Below are positions 42,519 to 50,992 of a stretch of DNA of 64,000 nucleotides, one piece after another (position 1 is the first letter of the stretch; each line of letters opens with the position of its first letter). This DNA is from Oscillospiraceae bacterium (lineage in GTDB: Bacteria > Bacillota > Clostridia > Oscillospirales > Ruminococcaceae): positions 21,816-85,815 of the forward strand of contig JAFRUS010000103.1 of assembly GCA_017438745.1 (NCBI GenBank), read 5' to 3'. Under the pieces are notes generated by a model. It was not told the DNA's origin, ran no database searches, and saw only the letters and a program-made list of their open reading frames with translations. A program made the position numbers and the translations under genes.

Positions 42519-43301
42519 ATGACTATTCTTGACGAACTTGCTTACCATGCGGAAGAACGTGTGGAAGCAGCAAAGAAAATACATTCTTTTGAAGAAGTGA
42601 AGAAAAAGGCTCTTTCACTGCCGAAGGGAAATTTTGAATTTGAAAAGGCTCTGAATAAAGATGATATCGCATTCATCTGCGAATGCAAGAAGGCGTCTCC
42701 TTCAAAGGGCGTAATTGCGGAGAATTTTCCGTATCTTCAGATAGCAAAGGAATACGAGGCAGCCGGTGCTGACTGCATATCAGTTCTCACTGAACCGAAG
42801 TGGTTCTTCGGCAGCGACGAATATCTCCGTGAGATAACAGCGAACGTGAATATTCCGTGTATCCGCAAGGATTTCACAGTGGATCCGTACATGATATATG
42901 AAGCAAAGCTTCTCGGTGCGAAGGCTGTGCTCCTCATCTGCTCCATTCTTTCTGAAGAACAGATAAAGGAATATATGGGTATCTGTGAGGAACTCGGACT
43001 TTCCGCACTGGTCGAGACTCATGACGAAAAAGAGATCGAAATGGCTTTACGCTGCGGTGCAAGACTTATCGGCGTAAATAACCGTAATCTCAGGGATTTC
43101 TCAGTAGATACAGGCAACAGCAGACGTATGCGTGAGCTTGTTCCGGATGACGTTATATTCGTTTCCGAAAGCGGCGTGAAATCTGCGGAAGATATCGCAG
43201 CACTCAGAGCATCCGGCGTAAACGCAGTTCTCATCGGTGAAACACTTATGAAGGCTCCGGACAAGAAGGCAAAGCTTGCGGAATTAAAGGGTGAAAAATG
43301 A
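42519..43301 (+). CDS. trpC: Indole-3-glycerol phosphate synthase
   Basis: 260 residues, TIM barrel: ICECKKASPSKGVIAENF with the catalytic Lys, ISVLTEPKWFFGS, CIRKDFTVDPYMIYEAK, GVNNRNLRDFSVD and FVSESGV. It cyclises CdRP to indole-3-glycerol phosphate. ATG follows GAGG; it overlaps trpF by ATGA. Confidence 0.97.
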   Translation: MTILDELAYHAEERVEAAKKIHSFEEVKKKALSLPKGNFEFEKALNKDDIAFICECKKASPSKGVIAENFPYLQIAKEYEAAGADCISVLTEPKWFFGSDEYLREITANVNIPCIRKDFTVDPYMIYEAKLLGAKAVLLICSILSEEQIKEYMGICEELGLSALVETHDEKEIEMALRCGARLIGVNNRNLRDFSVDTGNSRRMRELVPDDVIFVSESGVKSAEDIAALRASGVNAVLIGETLMKAPDKKAKLAELKGEK

Positions 43302-43900
43302 GTACGAAAATAAAAATGTGCGGACTTTCACGGCCGGAAGATATCGCATTTGCAAATGAAGTAAGACCTGACTACATAGGTTTTGTTTTTGCGAAGAAAA
43401 GCAGCCGTTATGTCACACCGGAAAAGGCTGCAGAGCTTGCAGCAAAGCTTGATAAAAGTATTGTACCGGTTGGAGTTTTCGTTGACTCGGACTTTGAAGA
43501 GATCATGCATACCGTAACCCTCGGAGCGATCCGCATTGCTCAGCTTCATGGAAATGAACCGGAGGAACTGGTAAAACGCCTGCAGGAAAACGGCGTTCCG
43601 GTGATACGTGCATTTCAGATAAAGTCGGAAGATGATGTGAAGAAAGCCGAGACCTCATGTGCTGATCACATCCTGCTCGACTCCGGAAAAGGAAGCGGAC
43701 TGACCTTCGACTGGTCACTTTTAAAAGCCGTAAACCGCCCGTATTTCCTCGCCGGCGGACTCGATCCCGAAAACGTATCCCGTGCAGTCACCGAACTCCA
43801 CCCGTACGCTGTAGATACCAGCTCCGGCCTCGAAACCGACGGCTTTAAAGACAGAGATAAAATGATCGCGTTTGCGGAAGCTGTTCGGAAGTCTAATTAA
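43298..43900 (+). CDS. trpF: Phosphoribosylanthranilate isomerase
   Basis: 200 residues: KMCGLSRPEDIAFANEV with the catalytic Cys, RPDYIGFVFAKKSSRYV, QLHGNEP, LLDSGKGSGLTFDW, and the final VDTSSGLETDGFKD phosphate site. It converts PRA to CdRP. It is a free-standing protein, not a TrpC-TrpF fusion. Confidence 0.96.
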   Translation: MSTKIKMCGLSRPEDIAFANEVRPDYIGFVFAKKSSRYVTPEKAAELAAKLDKSIVPVGVFVDSDFEEIMHTVTLGAIRIAQLHGNEPEELVKRLQENGVPVIRAFQIKSEDDVKKAETSCADHILLDSGKGSGLTFDWSLLKAVNRPYFLAGGLDPENVSRAVTELHPYAVDTSSGLETDGFKDRDKMIAFAEAVRKSN

Positions 43901-43954
43901 ATTTCAACGGTATTACCGGAGAATGCACAAATAAAACAATAGGGCAGAACCCCA

Positions 43955-44085
43955 TTATAAAATCCCCCACCCATCGGTGATGGGAAGCGCATTCCAATAA
44001 AACAACGGGGCAAGGGGGCGAAGCCCCCTCATCCTTAGCCCCCTCCCTCCGGGAGGGGGTTGGGGGTGGGGATATATATCCCACA
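43955..44085. repeat. GC-rich palindromic cluster between trpF and trpB
   Basis: A 200-bp gap inside the operon holds CCCATCGGTGATGGG, GGGGGC-GAA-GCCCCC (44014-44028) and CCCCTCCC-TCCGGGAGGGG, plus a CCCCCACCC/GGGTGGGG long-range pairing. No promoter or open frame is convincing here. The GGGGC-GAAG-CCCC core recalls the composite palindromic element seen elsewhere in the window. Confidence 0.65.
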
Positions 44086-44109
44086 TTTATTTTGAAAGGA
44101 AAGATAATA

Positions 44110-45300
44110 ATGTCACAGTCAAAAGGACGCTTTGGTGTTCACGGCGGTCAGTACATACCTGAAACACTGATGAATGCCGTTATCGAACTCGAAGAAGCGT
44201 ATAACAAATACAAGGACAATCCGGAATTCAACAGAGAACTCACAGAGCTGTTAAATAACTACGCCGGAAGACCGTCACTTCTCTACTACGCAGAAAAACT
44301 CACACGCGAACTCGGCGGAGCGAAGATCTACTTAAAACGTGAAGACCTTAACCACACAGGTTCACACAAGATAAACAACGTTCTCGGTCAGGCTCTTCTT
44401 GCAAAGAAAATGGGCAAGACACGTCTTATCGCTGAAACAGGTGCAGGTCAGCACGGTGTTGCAACAGCCACAGCTGCTGCACTTCTCGATATGGAATGTG
44501 TTGTTTTCATGGGCGAGGAGGACACAAAGCGTCAGGCACTCAACGTTTACCGTATGAGACTTCTCGGTGCTGAAGTTATCCCTGTAACAGCCGGAACAGC
44601 AACACTTAAGGATGCCGTTTCCGAGGCTATGCGTGAATGGACCAAGCGTATCGAGGACACTCACTACTGCTTAGGTTCAGTAATGGGACCTCATCCTTTC
44701 CCGACTATCGTCCGTGATTTTCAGGCTGTTATTTCAAGAGAAGCAAGAGCTCAGATACTCGAAGCCGAAGGCAGACTCCCTGATGCAGTTATCGCATGCG
44801 TAGGCGGTGGTTCAAACGCTATCGGAAGCTTCTATCACTTCATCCCTGATGAAGGTGTAAAACTTATCGGATGTGAAGCTGCCGGAAGAGGTATCGATAC
44901 TTTTGAAACTGCAGCTACAGTAAATACAGGACGTATCGGTATTTTCCACGGCATGAAGTCATACTTCTGTCAGGATGAATACGGTCAGATAGCTCCGGTT
45001 TACTCGATTTCAGCTGGTCTTGACTATCCGGGCGTAGGTCCTGAACATGCACATTTACACGACATCGGACGTGCTGAATATGTTCCGGTAACAGATGACG
45101 AAGCTGTAAACGCTTTTGAATATCTTTCAAGAACAGAGGGTATCATCCCTGCTATAGAATCATCACACGCTGTTGCCTATGCAATGAAGCTTGCTCCGAC
45201 AATGGACAAGGACAAGATCATCATCATTACTATCTCAGGCAGAGGCGACAAGGACTGTGCAGCTATTGCACGCTACAGAGGGGAGGATATCCATGAGTAA
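44110..45300 (+). CDS. trpB: Tryptophan synthase beta chain
   Basis: 396 residues from ATG 44110, with GAAAGGAAAG upstream (the frame from TTG 44092 begins before this site). [20 protein letters not shown] holds the PLP Lys; [13 protein letters not shown] and [12 protein letters not shown] are diagnostic. It joins indole and serine to make tryptophan, in a complex with TrpA. Canonical TrpB1 type. Its end overlaps trpA by 8 bases. Confidence 0.97.
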   Translation: MSQSKGRFGVHGGQYIPETLMNAVIELEEAYNKYKDNPEFNRELTELLNNYAGRPSLLYYAEKLTRELGGAKIYLKREDLNHTGSHKINNVLGQALLAKKMGKTRLIAETGAGQHGVATATAAALLDMECVVFMGEEDTKRQALNVYRMRLLGAEVIPVTAGTATLKDAVSEAMREWTKRIEDTHYCLGSVMGPHPFPTIVRDFQAVISREARAQILEAEGRLPDAVIACVGGGSNAIGSFYHFIPDEGVKLIGCEAAGRGIDTFETAATVNTGRIGIFHGMKSYFCQDEYGQIAPVYSISAGLDYPGVGPEHAHLHDIGRAEYVPVTDDEAVNAFEYLSRTEGIIPAIESSHAVAYAMKLAPTMDKDKIIIITISGRGDKDCAAIARYRGEDIHE

Positions 45301-46069
45301 GATAAGAAATGCGTTTGCAGACGGAAAGGCATTCATCCCGTTCATCACATGCGGTGATCCTGACCTTGAAACAACAGAAAAGGTAGTACGTGCAGCCGTG
45401 GAAAACGGTGCTGACCTCATCGAACTCGGTATCCCGTTCTCCGATCCGACAGCTGAAGGTCCGGTCATCCAGGGTGCGAATATACGTGCGCTTGCAGGCG
45501 GTATCACAACTGATAAGATCTTTGATTTTGTTACTAAGCTCCGTAAGGATATCACTATCCCGCTGGTGTTCATGACATATGCAAATGTCGTATTCTCATA
45601 CGGTGCAGAACGTTTCATGAAGCGCTGCAATGAAACCGGTATCGACGGCATCATCCTTCCTGATCTTCCGTTCGAGGAAAAAGAAGAGTTTGCTGATGTT
45701 GCGGCAAAATACGATGTTGACCTCATCTCTCTCATCGCTCCGACATCTGCCGACCGAGTTGCCATGATCGCAAAGGATGCGACAGGATTTATCTACGTGG
45801 TTTCAAGCCTCGGTGTTACAGGTGTAAGAAGCGAGATAAACACTGACATCGGTTCAATAGTAAAGGTTATCCGTGAGAATACGGACGTTCCATGTGCAGT
45901 AGGTTTCGGTATCTCAAAACCTGAGCAGGCTGAAAAAATGGCCGGCCTATCCGACGGTGCCATCGTCGGTTCAGCGATCATCAGACTTCTCGAAAAATAC
46001 GGCAAAGACGCAGCTCCGTATGTCGGCGAGTACGTAAAGTCTATGAAGGACGCAGTAAGAAAAGCATAA
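45293..46069 (+). CDS. trpA: Tryptophan synthase alpha chain
   Basis: 258 residues from ATG 45293, with GGAGG inside trpB (a longer frame from 45191 is a shadow). [34 protein letters not shown] with the catalytic Glu and a Glu in place of the common Asp of the second acid, [15 protein letters not shown], and [10 protein letters not shown] are typical. It cleaves indole-3-glycerol phosphate to indole. Last gene of the operon. Confidence 0.96.
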   Translation: MSKIRNAFADGKAFIPFITCGDPDLETTEKVVRAAVENGADLIELGIPFSDPTAEGPVIQGANIRALAGGITTDKIFDFVTKLRKDITIPLVFMTYANVVFSYGAERFMKRCNETGIDGIILPDLPFEEKEEFADVAAKYDVDLISLIAPTSADRVAMIAKDATGFIYVVSSLGVTGVRSEINTDIGSIVKVIRENTDVPCAVGFGISKPEQAEKMAGLSDGAIVGSAIIRLLEKYGKDAAPYVGEYVKSMKDAVRKA

Positions 46070-46100
46070 ACTGAAAATAAATTTAAATCCATAAACTAAA

Positions 46101-46141
46101 GACATCGCACCAATCGTTATGGTTGGTATGATGCCTTTTTG
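46101..46141 (+). terminator. Terminator of the trp operon
   Basis: CATCGCACCAA and TTGGTATGATG pair around TCGTTATGG, followed by CCTTTTTG. The stem sequence resembles the AAACGGCAGCAC hairpin family seen elsewhere. Confidence 0.75.
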
Positions 46142-46158
46142 TTATTGCATCAGAGATC

Positions 46159-46274
46159 CATTTCAAATTTGCCAATCGAAAAACAGTACTTCATTTCAAA
46201 TTTGTCAACCCAAAACATGGAAATATGCTGATGATATAAGACCCAGCACGCCACTGCGCGCTGGGTCCGTAAAA
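46159..46274 (+). repeat. 116-bp direct repeat, copy A
   Basis: It contains two 33-bp units (CATTTCAAATTTGCCAATCG..., CATTTCAAATTTGTCAACCC...) and a hairpin ACCCAGCACGC-CACT-GCGCGCTGGGT. By hand alignment it differs from copy B (48741-48856) at 6 of 116 positions, with no gaps. On the reverse strand its hairpin could end the lipoprotein transcript. Confidence 0.9.
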
Positions 46275-46297
46275 AGTTGTGTTTGTGAGTTTATTGA

Positions 46298-47038
46298 TTA
46301 TTTTTCCTGCTTATTAAGAAAATCAATATCCAAGTAATAGTTACATTTATAGTAACCCGTTTTATATTCCATGTCGATTCGTATGTTGTGTGGTTCCATA
46401 TCCTTGTTTACGATAAATTGATATGGATCTTCTGAATCACGTTCATAATAACCAATCTCATGATCTTTACAGTATTGTAATAGTAGCTCTTTTGTATCCT
46501 CCCAATAAATCAGAAAATCGTCACCATTTCTATATTCTGGATGTGACATTTTGCATATTTCTATATATGTAGAATAATCTAATTTATTAGGAGAGTCAAC
46601 ATCATCGTATGCGTAATCCCAAATTGATATGTAGTCCATTCCTCCTGAATGTTCGGCTGTATAGGATGATAGTTCTTTGTCTGCGTTAAATTTAATTATG
46701 ATTTTATCTGGAAATATATATTTAAGCATCGAATCACTTAAATCCAATGGAATATGCGCTTCATATTTTACGATTCGTTCTCCGTCATATTCAGATGGAT
46801 AATAGCAAAAATCTTCATAATATTTTGCGACTTTGTCTGGTGACATTCCTTCTTTTAATACTGGCAGATTGAAAAAATCATCTACACTGTTGATAGCTAT
46901 TGTTCCGCAGTCATGTTCACTTTTGTATTCTGTTGCTTTAGCGCATCCGTTTAAAAAGAATGCCATTGCCGTAATACATAACACCAAAAAGACGTTATGC
47001 CAGCGGATATTAGATACGATGCTATTATGTTTTAACAT
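46298..47038 (-). CDS. Lipoprotein of unknown function
   Basis: 246 residues. The N-terminus has a hydrophobic signal with lipobox FFLNGC (cleavage before Cys 32), so it is a lipid-anchored extracytoplasmic protein. The mature part is acidic and rich in Tyr and Asp (KYYEDFCYYPSEYDGE, YISIWDYAYDDVDSPN), with no family I recognise. GTGGGG precedes the ATG. It lies downstream of the ATPase gene but after a strong terminator, so it probably has its own promoter. Both genes lie between the 116-bp direct repeats. Confidence 0.7.
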   Translation of the reverse strand: MLKHNSIVSNIRWHNVFLVLCITAMAFFLNGCAKATEYKSEHDCGTIAINSVDDFFNLPVLKEGMSPDKVAKYYEDFCYYPSEYDGERIVKYEAHIPLDLSDSMLKYIFPDKIIIKFNADKELSSYTAEHSGGMDYISIWDYAYDDVDSPNKLDYSTYIEICKMSHPEYRNGDDFLIYWEDTKELLLQYCKDHEIGYYERDSEDPYQFIVNKDMEPHNIRIDMEYKTGYYKCNYYLDIDFLNKQEK

Positions 47039-47141
47039 TAATAATCCCCACTTTCTTATTTGATAATCAAATATCAGATATAATCCCTTGTGATAATATT
47101 GTAATCTTCAACAATGCAGAAACTCATTGTTGATATATAAC

Positions 47142-47196
47142 AAAAAAAAAAAAAAAGCAACCGATTTCGTACATAAAAGCGAAAACGGCACGTTGC
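47142..47196 (-). terminator. Terminator with a 15-T tract
   Basis: On the reverse strand GCAAC..CCG..TTTCG pairs with CGAAA..CGG..GTTGC, followed directly by 15 T (A15 at 47142-47156 on the plus strand). It would stop ATPase transcription before the lipoprotein gene. The long homopolymer could also be slippage-prone. Confidence 0.75.
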
Positions 47197-47262
47197 ACAA
47201 ATATAATCATTGATTTTTTCTATTGGAAATATGAGGCCATAATAAAAAAATTCACAGGGAAC

Positions 47263-47307
47263 AAACGGTAGCACACTGATTGGCAAGATCAGTGTGCCAC
47301 CATTTTT
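47263..47307. terminator. Hairpin of the AAACGG-AGCAC family at the end of the ATPase gene
   Basis: AAACGGTAGCACACTGAT pairs with ATCAGTGTGCCACCATTT around TGGCAAG. It touches the ATPase stop codon. Related hairpins lie at 50128, 52664 and 56811. Confidence 0.8.
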
Positions 47308-48628
47308 AATTGCAGAATTTACTTACCGCATAAACCGGATAAACCCTTATATTATCGTAATTATTAAAGTTTTCAAGTGAAACTCTTATTCCGTATTTAC
47401 TTGACGGATGAGTTTCAAGAAAACTGTGCATGCTCTGCATACTGCCTTTTCCGGCTGCTTTTACTTCGACAGGTATGACAGTGTTTTCTTTTATGATGGC
47501 ATAATCTATTTCAGCATTTGCACCACTTCTGTACCAGTAGTGAAGGGAAGATTCAGTGTACGGATTTGTGTATTTTATTATTTCAAGTCCGGTCTGCATT
47601 TCTACAACGTTTCCCTTGTTCATCTCATCAAAGATATCGCTGCTGAGGAGTTCATATGTATTAAGACCGCATACGGTAAGATAGATACCAGTATCAAATA
47701 ACAGCAGTTTTTTATTGGTTTCCTTTTCACAGCTGCCGAGCGGGATAGTGTCGCACGATGATGCTTTAACCGGATAAACAAGTCCGGCTCTTCGGAGAAG
47801 ATCTATTCCGGTATCAAAATAGTATGCACTTATTCCTTTTATTGCCGATGATGATTTTGTCTGTCCGCATACATTGTGAACAGTATAGTCAAATACTTTC
47901 CTGATAATATCGGCAGGCACATCTGAACGGTATTTATTAAAATCGTCGATGAAGTTTGTTATGATATCTCTGTGTATCTGCTGGCAGTTAAACAGACTTC
48001 CGGAATCAATATATTCTGCTATCGCCTCCGGCATGCCACCTACAACAAGAAAAGTTTTATATTCACTTATAAGCTGTTCATGAGCCGGATTGTCAGTGTT
48101 ACCATCATGCTGTTTCAGATAGTCTGCAAGAATTTCCTTTTTGGTACCACGAAGATATTCCGTGAAAGAAAAAGGATACATGAAAATACTTCTCACACGT
48201 CCGACAGGGAAATCTATTGTTTCTTTTTTAACGCCTTTTCCGTTCAAGACAAATTCAAGAAGAGATCCGGCGGCGATAACATGTAGTTCCGGCATATCTT
48301 CGTAAAAGTATCTCAGAGCAGTAACAGCCCTTGGACATTCCTGTATTTCATCAATAAACAGAAGAGTTTTCCCGGCGGTGATTTTCGACGAGAAAAAAAG
48401 TTCAAGTTTGATTATGATCGCCTTTATATCAAAGTTTCCTTCAAACAGGCTATAAAGTTCACTGTGCTTTTCAAAGTTGATTTCTATATAGTTTTCAAAC
48501 TGTTCTGAAAGATGTCTTACCGCAGACGTTTTTCCGCACTGTCTTACTCCGCGGAGAAGCAAAGGTTTATGCTTTTTTTCTTCTCTCCATTGCTGCAGTG
48601 TTTTGTCTATATCACGTTGTATATACAT
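47306..48628 (-). CDS. AAA-family ATPase with DUF4143 C-terminal domain
   Basis: 440 residues. Walker A is RGVRQCGKTSAVRHL, Walker B LLFIDEIQECPRA, and sensor-like VIAAGSLLEFVL. The C-terminal DUF4143 region contains NAEIDYAIIKENTVIPVEVKA, an Asp...Glu-x-Lys arrangement like PD-(D/E)XK nucleases. These ATPases are abundant and variable in gut Firmicutes; their function is not established, though links to mobile or defence loci have been suggested. AAGGAGGG lies 7 bases before the ATG. Its promoter -35 box lies in a 33-bp repeat. Confidence 0.88.
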   Translation of the reverse strand: MYIQRDIDKTLQQWREEKKHKPLLLRGVRQCGKTSAVRHLSEQFENYIEINFEKHSELYSLFEGNFDIKAIIIKLELFFSSKITAGKTLLFIDEIQECPRAVTALRYFYEDMPELHVIAAGSLLEFVLNGKGVKKETIDFPVGRVRSIFMYPFSFTEYLRGTKKEILADYLKQHDGNTDNPAHEQLISEYKTFLVVGGMPEAIAEYIDSGSLFNCQQIHRDIITNFIDDFNKYRSDVPADIIRKVFDYTVHNVCGQTKSSSAIKGISAYYFDTGIDLLRRAGLVYPVKASSCDTIPLGSCEKETNKKLLLFDTGIYLTVCGLNTYELLSSDIFDEMNKGNVVEMQTGLEIIKYTNPYTESSLHYWYRSGANAEIDYAIIKENTVIPVEVKAAGKGSMQSMHSFLETHPSSKYGIRVSLENFNNYDNIRVYPVYAVSKFCN

Positions 48629-48662
48629 GGTGAAACCCTCCTTAAAATCAGTAGTTACCTAT

Positions 48663-48691
48663 ATTATATCACATTATTTCAAAATTGCCAA
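48663..48691 (-). promoter_or_regulatory. ATPase promoter whose -35 box lies in a 33-bp repeat unit
   Basis: Reverse strand TTGGCA (48691-48686, inside the first repeat unit), 17-bp spacer, TATAAT (48668-48663). Two of the four array units carry TTGGCA in the same frame context and a third carries a close form, so the array may bind a regulator or RNA polymerase. Confidence 0.6.
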
Positions 48692-48807
48692 GCGGAAATC
48701 AGTGCTTCATTTCAAAATTGCCAAGCGGAAATCAGTATCTCATTTCAAATTTGCCAATCGAAAAACTGTACTTCATTTCGAATTTGTCAACCCAAAACAT
48801 GGGAATA
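48676..48807 (+). repeat. Four 33-bp tandem repeats upstream of the ATPase gene
   Basis: ATTTC of each unit starts at 48676, 48709, 48742 and 48775, an exact 33-bp period. Units 1-2 read ATTTCAAAATTGCCAAGCGG, units 3-4 diverge. Each has a small palindrome (CAAATTTG or CAAAATTG). Copy A at 46159 has two units of the same period. The 11-codon frame across them on the plus strand is not considered a gene. Confidence 0.9.
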
Positions 48808-48856
48808 GACTGGTGATATAAGACCCAGCACGCCACTGCGCGCTGGGTCCGTAAAA
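48741..48856 (+). repeat. 116-bp direct repeat, copy B
   Basis: Same orientation and length as copy A at 46159-46274; together they bracket about 2.5 kb with the lipoprotein and ATPase genes. Confidence 0.9.
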
Positions 48857-48942
48857 TGGTCGTTAATGAATATTTAATCGTTCCGAAAAAGTTTAAGCCA
48901 CTTAATGCCACTTGAAATGAGAAAAAATAATATAAAAGCCTC

Positions 48943-48971
48943 TTGACAGTCATGACATATACTGGTATAAT
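48943..48971 (+). promoter_or_regulatory. Consensus promoter before a 44-residue ORF
   Basis: TTGACA (48943-48948), 17-bp spacer, TATAAT (48966-48971). GGTATA and TATACC (48964-48969, 48977-48982) make an inverted repeat over the -10 box, a possible operator. Confidence 0.75.
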
Positions 48972-49047
48972 TAAAATATACCAATCCAAAAGAAACGTTT
49001 CAAGGGATGGAAAAGAAAAACAACTAAGATTATGGAGGAACACTAAT

Positions 49048-49182
49048 ATGTTAAAAGTAGATGATCGTTTTAAATGCTGGCTTCGTTTCAGACTGAAAGA
49101 TAAGGCATATGCGGAGAAATTCGTAAAATGTACAACGGAGCTGGAAGATAAGGAGAATGCCGAAAATCAAGGTAATGCTTGA
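49048..49182 (+). CDS. Small protein of 44 residues, unknown function
   Basis: Starts MLKVDDRFKCWLRFRLKDKA, with GGAGG 9 bases before the ATG and a perfect promoter upstream. It is Lys/Glu-rich with a short amphipathic stretch; no family recognised. Its last codons fold with what follows (AATCAAG...CTTGATTTT) into a terminator-like hairpin. The promoter and ribosome site make it more than a chance frame. Confidence 0.5.
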   Translation: MLKVDDRFKCWLRFRLKDKAYAEKFVKCTTELEDKENAENQGNA

Positions 49183-49191
49183 TTTTCCGCC

Positions 49192-49220
49192 TTGATTTGT
49201 ACATCGAATCATGGTATAAT
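49192..49220 (+). promoter_or_regulatory. Promoter of the Rpn-type nuclease gene
   Basis: TTGATT (49192-49197), 17-bp spacer, TATAAT (49215-49220). The expected start near 49227 leaves a leader of only about 12 bases. Confidence 0.65.
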
Positions 49221-49238
49221 GGTGTCAGAAAAACAAAT

Positions 49239-50099
49239 ATGAAAGAAAAATTATCAGATAAAATTATTTCGGAATCTGAAGACAGACACGAAAGAATTCT
49301 TCAGATAATCAGAGATTATCGTCCGCTTGACGATTCGTTTATGAGGGAATTGTTCAGAAATGATATTCCGCTGACAGAATACGTTCTGCGTATAGTCACA
49401 GGAATAAAAGACCTGAACATTATAAGATCAGAAACGCAGTATGATCTGCATAGTCTTGCCGGATCGCGTTCCTTAAAACTTGATGTTCTTGGGACGGACA
49501 TTACCGGCAGACAGATCAATTTTGAAGTTCAGAGAGCAGATTCGGGAGCCACTTCCAAAAGAGCGCGTTATCATTCCAGTGCTCTGGATGTCGAGTTTCT
49601 CAAACCGGATGATGATACTGATCTTCTGCCTGAAACTTATGTAATCTTTATAACAGAAAATGATGTTAAGGGAAAAGGAAAGCTCATTTACCAGTATGAG
49701 CGGCGTGAAAAGGACGGTTCTGAACTCGACGATAAAGCGCATATAATATTTATAAACGGAGCATACGACAAAGAAAACGACACATCTGATCTTGCAAAGC
49801 TTGTGCATGATTTCAGATGTTCCAGAGCGGAGGATATGTTTAACAAACCGCTTGCGGATAAAACAAGAATGCTGAAGGAAACACTGGAAGGAGTTGATAT
49901 TATGTGTAAGGCAGTTGAAGACCTGGTTGAAGATTTGATTGAAGAAAGCAATAAAAGAATAAGTAAAAACAAAGAAATCGAAATTGCGGTTAATTTTATT
50001 CGATTAGGAAAAAATACATATGATGACATAGCTGAAGCAACTGGTCTTACTGTAGAAGAAGTGGAGGCACTTGCTGAAACTTTGAATCATACAGCTTGA
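49239..50099 (+). CDS. Rpn/PD-(D/E)XK family transposase-like nuclease
   Basis: 286 residues from ATG 49239; the frame to 49179 starts upstream of the promoter. The core SLKLDVLGTDITGRQINFEVQ has the Asp...Glu-x-Gln pattern of this nuclease family, followed by RARYHSSALD and YVIFITENDVKGKG. The C-terminus has a helical stretch (DYIAEATGLTVEEVEAL-like HTH). Rpn proteins promote RecA-independent recombination in E. coli and are widespread in gut Firmicutes. No strong ribosome site is visible in the very short leader. A hairpin terminator follows. Confidence 0.82.
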   Translation: MKEKLSDKIISESEDRHERILQIIRDYRPLDDSFMRELFRNDIPLTEYVLRIVTGIKDLNIIRSETQYDLHSLAGSRSLKLDVLGTDITGRQINFEVQRADSGATSKRARYHSSALDVEFLKPDDDTDLLPETYVIFITENDVKGKGKLIYQYERREKDGSELDDKAHIIFINGAYDKENDTSDLAKLVHDFRCSRAEDMFNKPLADKTRMLKETLEGVDIMCKAVEDLVEDLIEESNKRISKNKEIEIAVNFIRLGKNTYDDIAEATGLTVEEVEALAETLNHTA

Positions 50100-50127
50100 T
50101 GGTTACAGAATAGCATCACAGATAAAC

Positions 50128-50172
50128 AAACGGCAGCACATCGATTGTCAAGATCAGTGTGCTGCCGTTTTT
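50128..50172. terminator. Hairpin terminator of the AAACGGCAGCAC family
   Basis: AAACGGCAGCACA pairs with TGTGCTGCCGTTT with inner GAT/ATC pairing; T run follows. Confidence 0.85.
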
Positions 50173-50191
50173 AATTTTGACAATTATTTTT

Positions 50192-50220
50192 TTGACAAAA
50201 TTACTTGAATACTATATAAT
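50192..50220 (+). promoter_or_regulatory. Promoter of the TIM-barrel/yqeG/vanW group
   Basis: TTGACA (50192-50197), 17-bp spacer, TATAAT (50215-50220). Confidence 0.75.
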
Positions 50221-50311
50221 ATGTTTGAGACATATCGTAATAAGTAAACTCAGGAAACCGGATAATACGGATTTCCAACCTGATCGGTGATTTCTAAGGA
50301 TGGTCACGTAT

Positions 50312-50992
50312 ATGAAACACAAACCAAATCTGATTGTTATGCTCACATACAACGATCTTACAGTGCATAATGCTGCGGAGATCTTTGATATGTGCAGGGA
50401 TTCGGGGGCTGAATACTGGGGATTCAAGGAAGAAGGGCTGCTTTTGCAGGATATGAAGGAACTCTTTAGTGAGATAAAGCGTTCCGGCAAAAAAACAGTT
50501 CTTGAAGTAGTATCATATACCGAAGCGGAAGGCATACGCGGAGCGGAAATGGCAGCTGAGTGCGGTGTTGATATCATGATGGGGACGATGTTTTCAGAAA
50601 AGATAAAAAAGGTCTGTCATGATAACGGTATCCGTTACATGCCTTTTGTCGGTGATATTACAGACCGTCCTTCTGTTCTTGGCGGCGATACAGATGATAT
50701 GATCCGTCAGGCAAATGACATCATTTCACGCGGAGCAGACGGTATTGATCTTCTTGCGTACAGATACACCGGAGACTGTGAGGATCTGATCAGAAAATTT
50801 TTAAGCGGGGTGGATTCACCTGTGTGCATCGCAGGAAGCGTGAATACTTTTGAACGCCTTGACTTCATAAAATATACCTCTCCTTGGGCATTTACTATAG
50901 GAAGTGCATTTTTCGATCATGATTTCGGAGACAGTATATCTTTTCAGATTGAAACCGTAATGAAGTATATGGAGAGCGGCTGTCATGCTTGA
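50312..50992 (+). CDS. TIM-barrel-like protein of unknown function
   Basis: 226 residues from ATG 50312 (AAGGATGG upstream; an in-frame ATG at 50300 sits on this site). Alternating strands and helices with ECGVDIMMGTMFSEKI, YMPFVGDITDRPSVLGG and SPVCIAGSVNTFERLDF look like a beta/alpha barrel with a C-terminal phosphate-type Gly loop. I do not know its reaction. It overlaps yqeG by 8 bases, so the two are coupled; conserved linkage to a HAD phosphatase suggests action on a phosphorylated metabolite (inference). Confidence 0.7.
   Translation: MKHKPNLIVMLTYNDLTVHNAAEIFDMCRDSGAEYWGFKEEGLLLQDMKELFSEIKRSGKKTVLEVVSYTEAEGIRGAEMAAECGVDIMMGTMFSEKIKKVCHDNGIRYMPFVGDITDRPSVLGGDTDDMIRQANDIISRGADGIDLLAYRYTGDCEDLIRKFLSGVDSPVCIAGSVNTFERLDFIKYTSPWAFTIGSAFFDHDFGDSISFQIETVMKYMESGCHA

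Noticed and set aside
47142..47156. A15 tract as a phase-variable switch
   Set aside because: It is intergenic and is explained as the T run of a reverse-strand terminator; no coding frame crosses it, though slippage may still occur.
48512..48808. 98-codon plus-strand frame with 11-residue repeats (SFQNCQAEISA type)
   Set aside because: It runs antisense through the start of the ATPase gene and the 33-bp noncoding array; no promoter or ribosome site. The 11-residue period simply reflects 33 bp.
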